Of a stretch of 23,498 bases of DNA, positions 15,172-23,418 are shown piece after piece. A program made the translations under genes and the position numbers. The notes beneath the pieces are model-generated. The model worked only from the letters and a program-made list of their open reading frames with translations. It was not told the DNA's origin and did no database searches. Each line of letters starts with the position of its first letter. Position 1 is the first letter of the stretch. Origin of the DNA: an uncultured Eubacteriales bacterium (lineage in GTDB: Bacteria; Bacillota; Clostridia; Oscillospirales; CAG-272); assembly GCA_900546315.1 (NCBI GenBank), contig URCP01000039.1, positions 1 to 23,498 of the forward strand. The letters are read 5' to 3'.

Positions 15172-16649
15172 TCATTCAAGTTCGGCGATTGCCTTCTCGA
15201 ATTTTTCGATCTCTTTCTGTGCGCCCTTTTCACAGCCCGCGTAATACGACGCGAAATCAGCGCTCTTTTTCTTTATGACAAGATTTGACGGTGTATAGAA
15301 AAGACTGCCGCAGTTCGGCTGACCGCCGAAATAGCTCATGCCGACATCATATATACGGCTTCCGAAGATAACGTCGAGCATCCGCTTTGAATCCTCGTCA
15401 CGCGACAGCTTCTCACCGAGAACAAGATCATAGAACGCCGGAAGCGCCGTGTCGCCGCTGTAATACGCGAGCAGCTCGCACACCTTGGAGACAAGATCCG
15501 GATTACCGACCGTTTTCGGTATGCACATGAGACCGCTCCAGTCGGTAGAATAATAATCTGCCTGCGTCTCATCGAGCTTCGGGTACGGAAGTATGCCGTA
15601 CTCGACCGTTGAATCGCGCAGTGTGTTCATGAGGAATATCGCCTCAACCTGGAACAGACAGCGCCCGGTTGATATCCGCAGCGTCTCGGTTCCGTCCGTC
15701 TCGTACAGATGGCTGTAAAGGAAGGTATCTCCCGATCTGTTAACAAGCTTATCGAGCTTTTCAACCATCGACACAGCGCGCTCACCGCCGATTGACAGCT
15801 CGTAGTTTCCATTGTCATTCCGGCTGACAACCTTTATCCCACTCGAATGAAGAAAACTGCACCAGTACCAATCGTCAGGGGACGCGAGACCATAGCGGTC
15901 ATTGATATCAAACACACCGTCTCCGTTTATATCGCTCGTGACCTTCGACGCCATCTCCGACAGCTTATCGAGCGTCCACTTGCCGTCGTCAACAAGAGTG
16001 TACGGATTCTCAAGTGAGAACTCGTCGATCATCTGCTTGTTGAACAGTATGCAGTTCATATCCGGAACAACGAAATCAGAAACCATATAGTAATTCTTCC
16101 CGTTGACCGTCAGATTCTCGATACAGTCCTGATTCCACCACTTCTGTGTGTAGTCACAGTATCTGAGGTTGTTCCAGTCGTAAAGGTACCCTTTCGTCGC
16201 CATTTCCGCGACTCCTACATAGCTGTGGGTCAGGGCGAGCTGGAGCGCGTCGTCGCCCGACATGACCGTTTTCTGCACCGACGGCATGACATCGGTGATC
16301 GTCCCGTTCAGGATATGTTTGATCTTCACGCCGAGATAGTCCTCGACGAGCTTATCGCGGTCATACAGCGCGTCGTTCATGGCGTCGCCGTTCTGCTCGT
16401 CCGTGAAGAAATAGTTCCTGTAGAAGTCCCTGTCGGAGGAATACGTCGTGAACACCGCGCCTCCGTTGTCCTCACGCTCAAGCGCCGGTCCGGGCTTCTC
16501 TGTCTCCGTGACGCTCTCTATCGAAGTCTCAGTGCCGTCGTCGGGAGTACCCCCCCCCCGGATGATTTATCACACGCCGAGGCGAATGATACCAACATCG
16601 CCGAGGCGAGCGAGAGACTCAGAACTCTGATAATTGCTGATCTTTTCAT
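15172..16649 (-). pseudogene. Lipoprotein solute-binding protein, frameshifted at a poly-G tract
   Basis: The start at 16649 has AAAGGTG upstream and encodes a lipoprotein signal: MKRSAIIRVL, a hydrophobic core, then FASAC with Cys26 as the lipidated residue. Right after DKSS comes a run of ten G, and this frame stops at 16518-16520 after 43 residues. The rest of the protein, about 450 residues, is intact in another frame down to 15172 and includes GKWTLDK and a canonical EF-hand-like loop DINGDGVFDIND. Eight or eleven G would join the frames and give about 492 residues. So this is a phase-variable gene, a fresh pseudogene, or a base-calling error at a homopolymer. No permease genes are nearby. 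A consensus promoter lies upstream and a phosphatase gene downstream. Confidence 0.85.
16550..16559 (-). repeat. Poly-G tract (10 nt) at the frameshift
   Basis: Ten C on the + strand, hence ten G on the coding strand, directly after the lipobox linker. Such tracts slip during replication, and also cause sequencing errors. Confidence 0.95.
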
Positions 16650-16737
16650 AAAATATAACACCTTTCACTGAATCTTCCGGGCACATGGTTGTCACCTACC
16701 CAGTAATGTCACCGCCGTCCGGCGTATCGACAAAAAT

Positions 16738-16766
16738 ATTATAGCACATCGCGCGGGAAATGTCAA
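16738..16766 (-). promoter_or_regulatory. Consensus promoter of the lipoprotein-phosphatase unit
   Basis: On the - strand: TTGACA (16761-16766), 17-nt spacer, TATAAT (16738-16743). Both hexamers are perfect. It gives a leader of about 80 nt before the ATG at 16649. Confidence 0.93.
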
Positions 16767-16837
16767 TAGGTTTTTCAGCATATTATACTCTTTTCAATAT
16801 TAATAAGTTTAGATTTTGACCATTATGCCACATTTAT

Positions 16838-16871
16838 TTTCCTCCGTGTGGATTTCCCCACACAGAGGAAA
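16838..16871. repeat. Long inverted repeat between divergent promoters
   Basis: TTTCCTC-C-GTGTGG, 6-nt loop, CCACAC-A-GAGGAAA: 14-bp arms with one mismatch. On the - strand RNA the odd pair becomes a U-G wobble, so a - transcript would pair fully. No clear gene reads through it, so an operator for the two divergent units or the terminator of an unseen transcript are both possible. The rest of the 341-nt gap (16650-16990) is AT-rich and holds the two promoters. Confidence 0.7.
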
Positions 16872-16886
16872 TAAAATTTTCTCAAT

Positions 16887-16899
16887 ATTCACCGTGAAT
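16887..16899 (+). promoter_or_regulatory. 13-bp palindrome upstream of the DUF1538 promoter
   Basis: ATTCAC-C-GTGAAT, perfect apart from the centre, about 50 bp upstream of the likely start point. A second repeat, TTAAC (16899-16903) with GTTAA (16913-16917), overlaps the -35 region. Possible regulator sites. Confidence 0.45.
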
Positions 16900-16907
16900 T
16901 AACACCA

Positions 16908-16936
16908 TTACTGTTAAAATATGATATTATTATAAT
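16908..16936 (+). promoter_or_regulatory. Probable promoter of the DUF1538-PII cassette
   Basis: TATAAT at 16931-16936 with the weak -35 TTACTG 17 nt upstream (16908-16913). A weak -35 near inverted repeats suggests activator dependence. A short hairpin GGTGAAG/CTTCGCC (16941-16959) lies at the start of the transcript. Confidence 0.55.
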
Positions 16937-16990
16937 GATAGGTGAAGCAAAACTTCGCCATAAAAAACAAAATACAAGGGGGCATTTCTT

Positions 16991-18517
16991 TTGGCAAAGG
17001 CACTCGGCGTCAAGCTGCGTGAGGCGCTGATATCCGTTCTTCCGGTATCGCTTATTGTTGCGATATTGTACTTCACACCGCTTGTCAGCCTGACGGACAC
17101 GGAGCTTATCGTGTTCCTCGTCTCATCTCTGGTGCTTATTTTGGGCATCGCACTATTCAACCTCGGCGCGGATCTCGCCATGACGCCTATGGGCGAGCAT
17201 ATCGGCTCCGGTCTCACAAGATCGGGGAGTCTTCCGCTCCTTCTCATCGTCTGCTTTCTGATGGGTCTGTTCATCACGATCGCGGAGCCAGACCTCACTG
17301 TCCTCGCCTCACAGGTGAAAGACGTTATAAACGAGACGACGCTCGTCGTGACGGTCGGCGTCGGCGTCGGCATATTTCTTCTGCTGAACGTTCTGAAGAT
17401 AGTGTTCAGGAAAAATCTGTCGAGTCTTCTGATGTTCTTCTATATGCTGATGTTCGCGCTCGCGTCGCTCGTCGTCATAAGCGGGAGCAGCGGATTTCTC
17501 GCGGTTGCCTTCGACTCCGGCGGAGTGACCACCGGTCCCATCACGGTTCCGTTCATAATGGCGCTCGGCGTCGGCATAGCGTCAACCATCGGCGGCAAAA
17601 ACGCCGGTGAGAACAGCTTCGGTCTCATCGCGATGTGCTCTATAGGTCCGATACTCGCGGTTCTCGGGCTCGGAATCGGCGCCAAGGGCGAGCTTACATA
17701 CAGCGTTCCTGATTATTCGGTCGAGGCACACATAGGAAGCGAGCTTCTTCCGACTATCATGGGCATCGTGAAGGAGGTCGGGATCGCTCTCGGGCTCATC
17801 GTCGTCTTTTTCATCATCCTCCAGTGTCTGTACCTGAAGCTGCCGAAAAAGACCCTGAAAAGGATCGCCGTCGGAATTGTCTACACATATCTCGGTCTCG
17901 TCGTGTTCCTGTCCGCCGCGACAATCGGATTCATGCCGGTCGGATACAGACTCGGCGTCGAGATCGCCGGGAACAACGAATTTCTTCTCGTCGTGTTCGG
18001 ATTCATTATCGGTCTCGTAGTCGTCCTGGCTGAGCCGGCAGTCCATGTGCTCAACAATCAGGTTGAGGAAATAACAGGAGGCACCGTCTCGAAAAGCTCG
18101 ATGATGATCGCGCTGTCGGTCGGCGTCGGGTTCTCGATCGGGCTCTCGATGCTCCGGATCATTCTCGGATTCAACATTCTCTATTATCTCATTCCGGGCT
18201 ACTTCATCTCGCTTGGTCTTTCATTCTTCGTTCCGGGTATATATACCGCTATAGCCTTTGACTCGGGCGGAGTCGCTTCCGGACCGCTCACCTCGACGTT
18301 CATCCTTCCGCTCGCGGTCGGAGCCTGCGTGACGGTCAGCGGCGCTGAGTCAGTACTGACACTCGCGTTCGGTATCGTCGCGATGGTCGCCATGACGCCG
18401 CTCATCACGATACAGCTCCTCGGCTTCAAGGCTGTCATGAAGAAAAAGCTCGCGGAGCGCATCGCGGTCCGTCGTATGCTTGAGGCGGACGACGAGCAGA
18501 TCATAGAATTCATTTAG
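16991..18517 (+). CDS. DUF1538 membrane protein, internally duplicated
   Basis: 508 residues with about 12 hydrophobic segments. Two halves repeat each other: IAEPDLTVLASQV (97-109) matches LAEPAVHVLNNQV (347-359), and AFDSGGVTTGP (173-183) matches AFDSGGVASGP (422-432), an offset of about 250 residues. This is the two-repeat form of the DUF1538 family. Paired conserved motifs in two membrane repeats suggest a transporter or channel with pseudo-twofold symmetry; the substrate is not known. The start is a TTG at 16991, chosen from AAGGGGG about 8 nt upstream; no ATG fits. Two PII-like genes follow at once, suggesting PII control of transport as GlnK controls AmtB (analogy, inferred). Confidence 0.9.
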   Translation: MAKALGVKLREALISVLPVSLIVAILYFTPLVSLTDTELIVFLVSSLVLILGIALFNLGADLAMTPMGEHIGSGLTRSGSLPLLLIVCFLMGLFITIAEPDLTVLASQVKDVINETTLVVTVGVGVGIFLLLNVLKIVFRKNLSSLLMFFYMLMFALASLVVISGSSGFLAVAFDSGGVTTGPITVPFIMALGVGIASTIGGKNAGENSFGLIAMCSIGPILAVLGLGIGAKGELTYSVPDYSVEAHIGSELLPTIMGIVKEVGIALGLIVVFFIILQCLYLKLPKKTLKRIAVGIVYTYLGLVVFLSAATIGFMPVGYRLGVEIAGNNEFLLVVFGFIIGLVVVLAEPAVHVLNNQVEEITGGTVSKSSMMIALSVGVGFSIGLSMLRIILGFNILYYLIPGYFISLGLSFFVPGIYTAIAFDSGGVASGPLTSTFILPLAVGACVTVSGAESVLTLAFGIVAMVAMTPLITIQLLGFKAVMKKKLAERIAVRRMLEADDEQIIEFI

Positions 18518-18531
18518 AGCGGAGGGCCGGA

Positions 18532-18942
18532 ATGGACAATACACAGGGAAAAATAAGGTTCGGCGCAAGCTCGGCGCCGCATAAACTGAAGCTGATAATG
18601 CTCATCGTCAACCGCGACAAGGTCGAGTTCTATACCGACTTTCTTCAGGACTTTGAAGTCAATATGCAGGCGGTGACAATGGCGCACGGAACCGCCAGCA
18701 CCGAGACATTACAGCTTCTCGGACTCGAGGACACCGGAAAAGCGGTTATCCTCGGCGTCATACGCGAGGATCGCGCGGGGGAAGCTCTCGACGCACTCTC
18801 AAACAAATTCAGAACCATACGCGGCGGCAGCGGAATAGCGTGGACGATACCGCTCACAAGCACGATAGGCGTCGCGCTCTATCGCTTCCTCAGCAATAAC
18901 AGACAAGGAGTCGGAACGAAATGGAACACACCCACGAAATGA
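18532..18942 (+). CDS. PII-like regulatory protein, first of two
   Basis: 136 residues. After a 17-residue N-terminal tail comes a ferredoxin-like PII pattern: KLKLIMLIVNRDKVEFY (18-34), a later strand AVILGVIRED (71-80) and the end GSGIAWTIPLTSTIG (99-113), which matches the C-terminal strand of PII proteins. The uridylylated tyrosine and normal T-loop of GlnB/GlnK are not seen. A tail rich in polar residues (RFLSNNRQGVG) follows. GGAGG at 18520-18524 precedes the ATG, 14 nt after the DUF1538 stop. It probably senses a nucleotide or metabolite and binds the membrane protein; both are inferred from family and position. Confidence 0.8.
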   Translation: MDNTQGKIRFGASSAPHKLKLIMLIVNRDKVEFYTDFLQDFEVNMQAVTMAHGTASTETLQLLGLEDTGKAVILGVIREDRAGEALDALSNKFRTIRGGSGIAWTIPLTSTIGVALYRFLSNNRQGVGTKWNTPTK

Positions 18943-19253
18943 TAGTCTGCATAGTGAACAACGGCTTCAGCGAGGCGGTGATGGACGCCGCGAAGGCCGC
19001 GGGGGCACGCGGAGGAACAGTAATCAACGCCCGCGGAACAGCGGACAAGGAAGCCGAGAAATTCTTCAACATCTCGATCCAGCCTGAAAAGGAAATGGTT
19101 CTCATCCTCGTGAAGAGCGAGATACGCGACACTGTCCTGCACGCCCTCTACAAGGGCGCCGGACTCGGGACCCCCGCTCAGGGAATTGCCTTCGCCGCGC
19201 CGGTAGACGCCGTTGTCGGGCTCAGCTCCGAAAAAGCTGAAGAAGTTAGCTGA
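18921..19253 (+). CDS. PII-like regulatory protein, second of two
   Basis: 110 residues in the PII superfamily. It shows EMIVCIVNNGFSEAVMDAA (6-24), GGTVINARGTADKEAEKFF (31-49), EMVLILVKSEIRDTVLHAL (58-76) and GIAFAAPVDAVVGL (88-101). GTVINARG lies where classic PII proteins have the region leading to the T-loop; no modifiable tyrosine is present. It is clearly different in sequence from the first PII-like gene and overlaps it by 22 nt, with AAGGAG inside that gene, so the two are translationally coupled. Two unlike subunits could form mixed trimers. It is the last gene of the cassette. Confidence 0.85.
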   Translation: MEHTHEMIVCIVNNGFSEAVMDAAKAAGARGGTVINARGTADKEAEKFFNISIQPEKEMVLILVKSEIRDTVLHALYKGAGLGTPAQGIAFAAPVDAVVGLSSEKAEEVS

Positions 19254-19263
19254 ATAAACACAA

Positions 19264-19305
19264 AGCCGCGCCGGATGTACGCCCGACGCGGTTCTGTATT
19301 TTATT
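19264..19305. terminator. Bidirectional terminator after the PII-like genes
   Basis: GC-rich stem AGCCGCGCCGG with CCGACGCGGTT around ATGTACGC, about 10 pairs with one mismatch. On the + strand it is followed by CTGTATTTTATTTT; on the - strand by TTTGTGTTTATT. It serves the convergent cassette and deacetylase gene. Confidence 0.8.
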
Positions 19306-19311
19306 TTAAGC

Positions 19312-20118
19312 TCAGACGAGGCGGGTCAGCCCCGGCTTTATCTCGACCGGAGTGCCGTCGACCTCGAGCCATACGCTCATCGCCGAGTTGTTCAGCACCA
19401 TCGTGCGGTCAGCGGAGAGTTCAAGCGCTCTCAGCGCGGTCACATAATCATAGATCTCGATATTCGTCGCGTACCAGACAGTATCCTCAAAAGTAGCGGT
19501 GAATTTATCGCAGAACTCCTCCATCATCTCCCAGCTGCTCGTGGGCGTGTTTCTCGGCAGCTCGAAGCTGTGACCCCAGATGTAGAACAGCGGGAGCGCG
19601 TAGTACGCGTTCCTGAACTCATCGATCTTTCCGATTATATTTCCACTATGGTGGCAGGTCGGGGTCCACTGCATGAAGTCAGCCGGGAGCTTGAATCCGT
19701 TCGTCGAAATCGTCGAGCGCCCGTACTTGAAGCCAAGCACCCTCAGGCAGTTCAGCACGTCCTCGGTTATGATTCCGTTCGGGTAGGACATACCACGCAC
19801 AGGATACCCGCACGCCTTCTCAAGAGTCAGCTTGTCCTCGAGCATCTCATGAAGAAGCTCCTCCTTCGGTATCTGATCGAAGAACGGGTGAGTGAGCGAA
19901 TGGCAGGAAACCTCATGCCCGGCATAAAGAACCGGGATATCAGAGAGCTTTATCTCCGAGTTCTCGTGCATCATCCTCTCGGAAATAAGATGGAATGTTC
20001 CCTTTATGTGATATTTATTGAATATTTCGACAAGCCGACGGTCATGTACCGCGCAGTCGTCGTAGCTCATCGTGAGAGCCTTTTTCTTTCCGTCCTTGTA
20101 CAGGTATTTGATTCTCAT
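19312..20118 (-). CDS. Polysaccharide deacetylase-family protein (NodB/CE4-like)
   Basis: 268 residues. NodB-type motifs: SYDD (18-21, catalytic and metal Asp), the metal histidines His73 and His77 in SCHSLTHP, and MSYPNG near residue 115 in place of the RxPxG motif. Family members remove N- or O-acetyl groups from chitin, peptidoglycan or xylan. There is no signal peptide or membrane anchor, so a cytoplasmic role on imported or precursor sugars is more likely than wall modification. The ATG at 20118 has AAAGG 9 nt upstream. The gene stands alone between two terminators. Confidence 0.85.
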   Translation of the reverse strand: MRIKYLYKDGKKKALTMSYDDCAVHDRRLVEIFNKYHIKGTFHLISERMMHENSEIKLSDIPVLYAGHEVSCHSLTHPFFDQIPKEELLHEMLEDKLTLEKACGYPVRGMSYPNGIITEDVLNCLRVLGFKYGRSTISTNGFKLPADFMQWTPTCHHSGNIIGKIDEFRNAYYALPLFYIWGHSFELPRNTPTSSWEMMEEFCDKFTATFEDTVWYATNIEIYDYVTALRALELSADRTMVLNNSAMSVWLEVDGTPVEIKPGLTRLV

Positions 20119-20158
20119 ATTAATTACCTTTCATCCCGTGACGTCCCACGGGATTTCA

Positions 20159-20193
20159 TTAAAAAATACCGGAGCCGTGCCAGACGGCTCCGG
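20159..20193 (-). terminator. Terminator of the isomerase-HAD operon
   Basis: Perfect 10-bp stem CCGGAGCCGT/ACGGCTCCGG (20169-20193) with a 5-nt loop. Read on the - strand it is followed by TATTTTTTAA. Confidence 0.92.
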
Positions 20194-20199
20194 ATTTCA

Positions 20200-20979
20200 T
20201 CAGCCAAGATCTTTTATTATAGCAGCGATTGCGCCGTCGCGGTTCGATACCGTGACGCGGTCCGCCGCCGCCTTGACGTTCTCCGCGGCGTTCGCGGTCG
20301 CGTAGCCTATGTCGGCGTATTTTATCATTGAGATATCGTTCTCATAGTCGCCTACAGCTATTACGGTGTGTATCTTTTCCCGACCGCCGAGGAGCCACGC
20401 GAGCTTTGCGACGGCGTTTCCCTTCCCGGCGTTCTTCGGGCGTCCCTCAAGTCCCGCGGGCCAGCTCTGCTCAAACTCGACCTCCGGGAACTCACGCATG
20501 GCGTACTCCCTTATTTCAGGCGTTATCACCGGATCCCGCATGAGTATGAACTTATAAACCGGACGCGAGAGCGCCCTCCGCATAAGCTCCGGGTTTTCCG
20601 GCGCGCCGTGCCGCAGGGTTACGGAATCCTCCGCCGAATGGATGATGAGCGCGTCGATATCCGCCATCTCATCGAACTTCTCCCCGAGACGCCGCACGAC
20701 CTCCCGGTCGACCTCCGACGTCCAGAGAAGGCGCGGCGGTCTCTCTCTGATATCCGCGATAACGCTGCCGTTCACCGCAACGGCAAAGGTATTGATACAC
20801 AAATCCGGTATCGCCGCAATCTGTCCCGGAAATCGACCGGACGCCACGGTGAAGAGACCGCCCTCGCTCTCGAAGCGCTCTATCGCCTCAAGATTCGCGC
20901 GCGGCACGGTTCTCCCGTCACACGTCAGCGTCCCGTCGAAATCCGAACAGATAAGAAATCCGGAAAACTTACCACCCAA
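20200..20979 (-). CDS. HAD-superfamily (Cof-type) sugar phosphatase
   Basis: About 259 residues. HAD motif I is DFDGTLT (Asp13, Asp15), motif II VASGR, the motif III lysine lies in KGNAVAKL and motif IV is GDYENDISM. The long C2 cap between motifs II and III marks the Cof type, which dephosphorylates sugar phosphates and similar metabolites. The start is uncertain: the TTG at 20979 overlaps the end of the isomerase gene by 11 nt and no good ribosome binding site or ATG is visible, so translation may depend on coupling to the upstream gene. Co-transcribed with the TIM-barrel isomerase and followed by a strong terminator. Confidence 0.88.
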   Translation of the reverse strand: MGGKFSGFLICSDFDGTLTCDGRTVPRANLEAIERFESEGGLFTVASGRFPGQIAAIPDLCINTFAVAVNGSVIADIRERPPRLLWTSEVDREVVRRLGEKFDEMADIDALIIHSAEDSVTLRHGAPENPELMRRALSRPVYKFILMRDPVITPEIREYAMREFPEVEFEQSWPAGLEGRPKNAGKGNAVAKLAWLLGGREKIHTVIAVGDYENDISMIKYADIGYATANAAENVKAAADRVTVSNRDGAIAAIIKDLG

Positions 20980-21781
20980 GGAGCTTCAGGTAATCGCGGC
21001 TCATCTTCGCGCACTCAAGCGGAGTCTTGCCCATAGACGGCTGATCCTGCTCGACGACGACCCAGCCGGCGCCCGCCTTCTCGGAAGCGGCGAGAATGTC
21101 CGGGATGTTCTGATTGCCGAAGCCGACCGGTCTGAACTCGAAGGTGTTGGTATGCTCGACCTTCTTGTCGATGCCGATGAGCTCATACATATTCTCGGAC
21201 TTGCTGCCCGCGAAATCCTTGAGGTGGACAACCGGCGCGCGTCCGGTGTACTTCAGGACATACTTCGACGGGTTCTCACCGCCGACGTTTGCCCAGCAGG
21301 TGTCGATCTCGGTCTCGAGAAGACTTGCCGGAACTCTCTCGTAAATAAGGTCAAGACCGTACTTGCCGTCGATCTTCACGAACTCAAAGTCGTGGTTGTG
21401 ATAAAGCAGGGTCATGCCGTGCTTCTTCGCGATCTCTCCGATCATCTTCATATCCTCGATGGTCTGATCGAACTTGGAGCCGCCCGGACGTCTCTCCTCG
21501 ATGACATACGGAACGACTATATACTTGCATCCGATCTCGGCGTAGGTGGAGACGACGCCCTCGGGGTCCTTCACCATATCGTCGATCGGCACATGAGCGG
21601 AGATCGGGTTGAGACCGAGCTCAGCGCAGAGCGCCTTGATCTCGGACGCGCTGTGTCCGTAAAGACCGGCGAACTCGACTCCGTCATATCCCATCGACAT
21701 GACCTTGATAAGAGCCTCTCTCATGTCCTTTGCCATCTCGTCGCGGATGGAGTAAAGCTGAAGTGCTACAGGAAGTGCCAT
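20969..21781 (-). CDS. Sugar phosphate isomerase/epimerase (xylose isomerase-like TIM barrel)
   Basis: 270 residues. The AP-endonuclease-2/xylose isomerase-like barrel is shown by LQLYSIRDEM (8-17), GYDGVEFAGLYG (31-42), TLLYHNHDFEF, ETEIDTCWANVGG and VVHLKDFAG, which supply the metal-binding Glu, His and Asp residues at strand ends. Relatives isomerise or dehydrate sugars and inositols; the substrate is unknown. The ATG at 21781 has GGAGG 9 nt upstream. It has its own consensus-like promoter (21880-21908) and overlaps the HAD gene, so the pair may act on the same sugar (inferred). Confidence 0.9.
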   Translation of the reverse strand: MALPVALQLYSIRDEMAKDMREALIKVMSMGYDGVEFAGLYGHSASEIKALCAELGLNPISAHVPIDDMVKDPEGVVSTYAEIGCKYIVVPYVIEERRPGGSKFDQTIEDMKMIGEIAKKHGMTLLYHNHDFEFVKIDGKYGLDLIYERVPASLLETEIDTCWANVGGENPSKYVLKYTGRAPVVHLKDFAGSKSENMYELIGIDKKVEHTNTFEFRPVGFGNQNIPDILAASEKAGAGWVVVEQDQPSMGKTPLECAKMSRDYLKLLGW

Positions 21782-21879
21782 AACTATGTATCCTCCAAAA
21801 ATTATTTTTTATTCATGGAAACACCGTATAAGCCGGGGTCTCCACAGGTCACCGCGGAACCGGTCCGCAGTTTACCTAT

Positions 21880-21908
21880 ATTATACCACACATCGTCCCG
21901 GATTTCAA
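21880..21908 (-). promoter_or_regulatory. Promoter of the isomerase-HAD operon
   Basis: On the - strand: TTGAAA (21903-21908), 17-nt spacer, TATAAT (21880-21885). The leader of about 90 nt has a small GC hairpin (GCGGA/TCCGC). No clear terminator separates it from the decarboxylase gene that ends 26 bp upstream, so some read-through is possible. Confidence 0.88.
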
Positions 21909-21933
21909 CCACATAGACGAATTTTTCCGGAAT

Positions 21934-23190
21934 TTATTCAAAAAATTTTGTGACCCTAAGCGTCGCGAAGTAATCGTCCGGCGTCTCGGCGCGGCGGATG
22001 AGCTCTGTCGAGCCGTCCTCACGGAGCAGTATCTCCGCGCTGCGGAGTTTTCCGTTGTAGTTATATCCCATCGAAAATCCGTGCGCGCCAGCGTCATGTA
22101 TCGCGAGCAGGTCACCGATATCTATCTTCGGGAGCATCCTGTCAACGGCGAACTTGTCGTTATTCTCGCAGAGACCGCCGGTGACGTCATACATATGGTC
22201 GCAGGGAGCGTCCTCCTTGCCCATGACCGTTATGTGGTGATAAGCGCCGTAGATCGCCGGGCGCATGAGATTCGCGGCGCAGGCGTCGCAGCCTATATAT
22301 TCTTTATAGATGTGCTTCTCATGGATAGCGCGCGTGACGAGCATTCCGTTCGGACCGAGCATCCAGCGTCCGAGCTCGGTGAAGAGCGAAATGTCCCCAA
22401 GTTCCTCCGGAACGAGTATCTCCTCATATACGCGTCTGACGCCCTCTCCGATGACGGCGATATCAGCCGGTTCCGCGTCCGGAAGATATGGTATGCCGAC
22501 GCCGCCGGAAAGGTTTATGAACGAGAGCGACACGCCGGTCTCCTTCTTTATTCTGACCGCAAGCTTAAAAAGCACTCCGGCGAGTGTCGGATAATACTCA
22601 TTGTTCGTGTTGTTGCTCGAGAGAAACGCGTGGATGCCGAAACGCTTCGCGCCCTTTTTTTTCAGGATTCGGTAAGCCTCGAGGATCTGCTCGTCGGTCA
22701 TGCCGTATTTCGCCTCGCTCGGACTGCCCATTATCTGTGTGCTGATGCGGAAGTCTCCTCCGGGATTGTAGCGGCAGCAGATAGTCTCCGGTATCGAACC
22801 CGTGACCTTCTCAAGAAAATCTATATGAGTGAAATCGTCAAGGTTGATGATCGCCCCGAGACGTCTCGCCTCGATAAAATCCTCAGCCGGCGTAGCGTTC
22901 GACGAGAACATTATCTCCTCGCCTTTGAATCCGACTCTGTCGCTCATCATGAGCTCGGTGAGCGACGAGCAGTCGACCCCGCAGCCCTCCTGCTTCAGAA
23001 TATCGAGTATGACCGGGTTCGGCGTCGCCTTGACGGCGAAATACTCCCTGAATCCCTTGTTCCACGCGAAGGCGGTGTTCAGCGCGCGCGCCCTCTCACG
23101 TATTCCCTTTTCATCGTATATGTGGAACGGCGTCGGGTAGATCTCCGCGATCTTCTCGAGCTGTTCCTTTGTGACAAACGTTTTTTTCAT
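21934..23190 (-). CDS. lysA: Diaminopimelate decarboxylase-like PLP enzyme
   Basis: 418 residues from the ATG at 23190. Fold-type III PLP decarboxylase: PLP lysine Lys54 in YFAVKATPNP, the HAFLSSN and NLSGGVGIPY (phosphate-binding glycines) blocks, ELGRWMLGPNG, and the substrate Cys in GCDACAANLMRP. It makes L-lysine from meso-diaminopimelate, the last step of that pathway. The start at 23190 is supported by GAAAGGGA upstream; the in-frame ATG at 23217 is not. Related ornithine/arginine or carboxynorspermidine decarboxylases are an alternative, but the motif set favours LysA. It stands alone with an extended -10 promoter. Confidence 0.87.
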   Translation of the reverse strand: MKKTFVTKEQLEKIAEIYPTPFHIYDEKGIRERARALNTAFAWNKGFREYFAVKATPNPVILDILKQEGCGVDCSSLTELMMSDRVGFKGEEIMFSSNATPAEDFIEARRLGAIINLDDFTHIDFLEKVTGSIPETICCRYNPGGDFRISTQIMGSPSEAKYGMTDEQILEAYRILKKKGAKRFGIHAFLSSNNTNNEYYPTLAGVLFKLAVRIKKETGVSLSFINLSGGVGIPYLPDAEPADIAVIGEGVRRVYEEILVPEELGDISLFTELGRWMLGPNGMLVTRAIHEKHIYKEYIGCDACAANLMRPAIYGAYHHITVMGKEDAPCDHMYDVTGGLCENNDKFAVDRMLPKIDIGDLLAIHDAGAHGFSMGYNYNGKLRSAEILLREDGSTELIRRAETPDDYFATLRVTKFFE

Positions 23191-23259
23191 ACGCCAACTA
23201 TCCCTTTCATAGTTCATTTTTTCATATTTTGTGTCGGATATGGGAGTATCCTGAATTTA

Positions 23260-23268
23260 ATTATATCA
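23260..23268 (-). promoter_or_regulatory. Extended -10 promoter of lysA
   Basis: On the - strand TGATATAAT, i.e. TG-n-TATAAT (23260-23268), with no good -35. It lies about 60 bp from the group II intron end, so the intron does not separate it from the gene. Confidence 0.65.
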
Positions 23269-23418
23269 CACCGGCATAACGCTTTCTTATAGATTCTGTT
23301 AATTTTTTCGGATAAGCACGATTTGAACAATCGAATAGGAGGCTCTCCAAACCCAGAGCCGACCTCTCACACCACCGTGCGTACCGACCGGTACACGGCG
23401 GTTCAGCCGCATAAGTGC

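Noticed and set aside
20642..21916. Long + strand frame opposite the HAD and isomerase genes
   Set aside because: Its opposite strand encodes two clear enzymes with motifs, a promoter and a terminator; the + frame has no recognisable domain.
22081..23292. 403-codon + strand frame opposite lysA
   Set aside because: It is the complement of an intact, motif-complete PLP decarboxylase and has no ribosome binding site or recognisable family.
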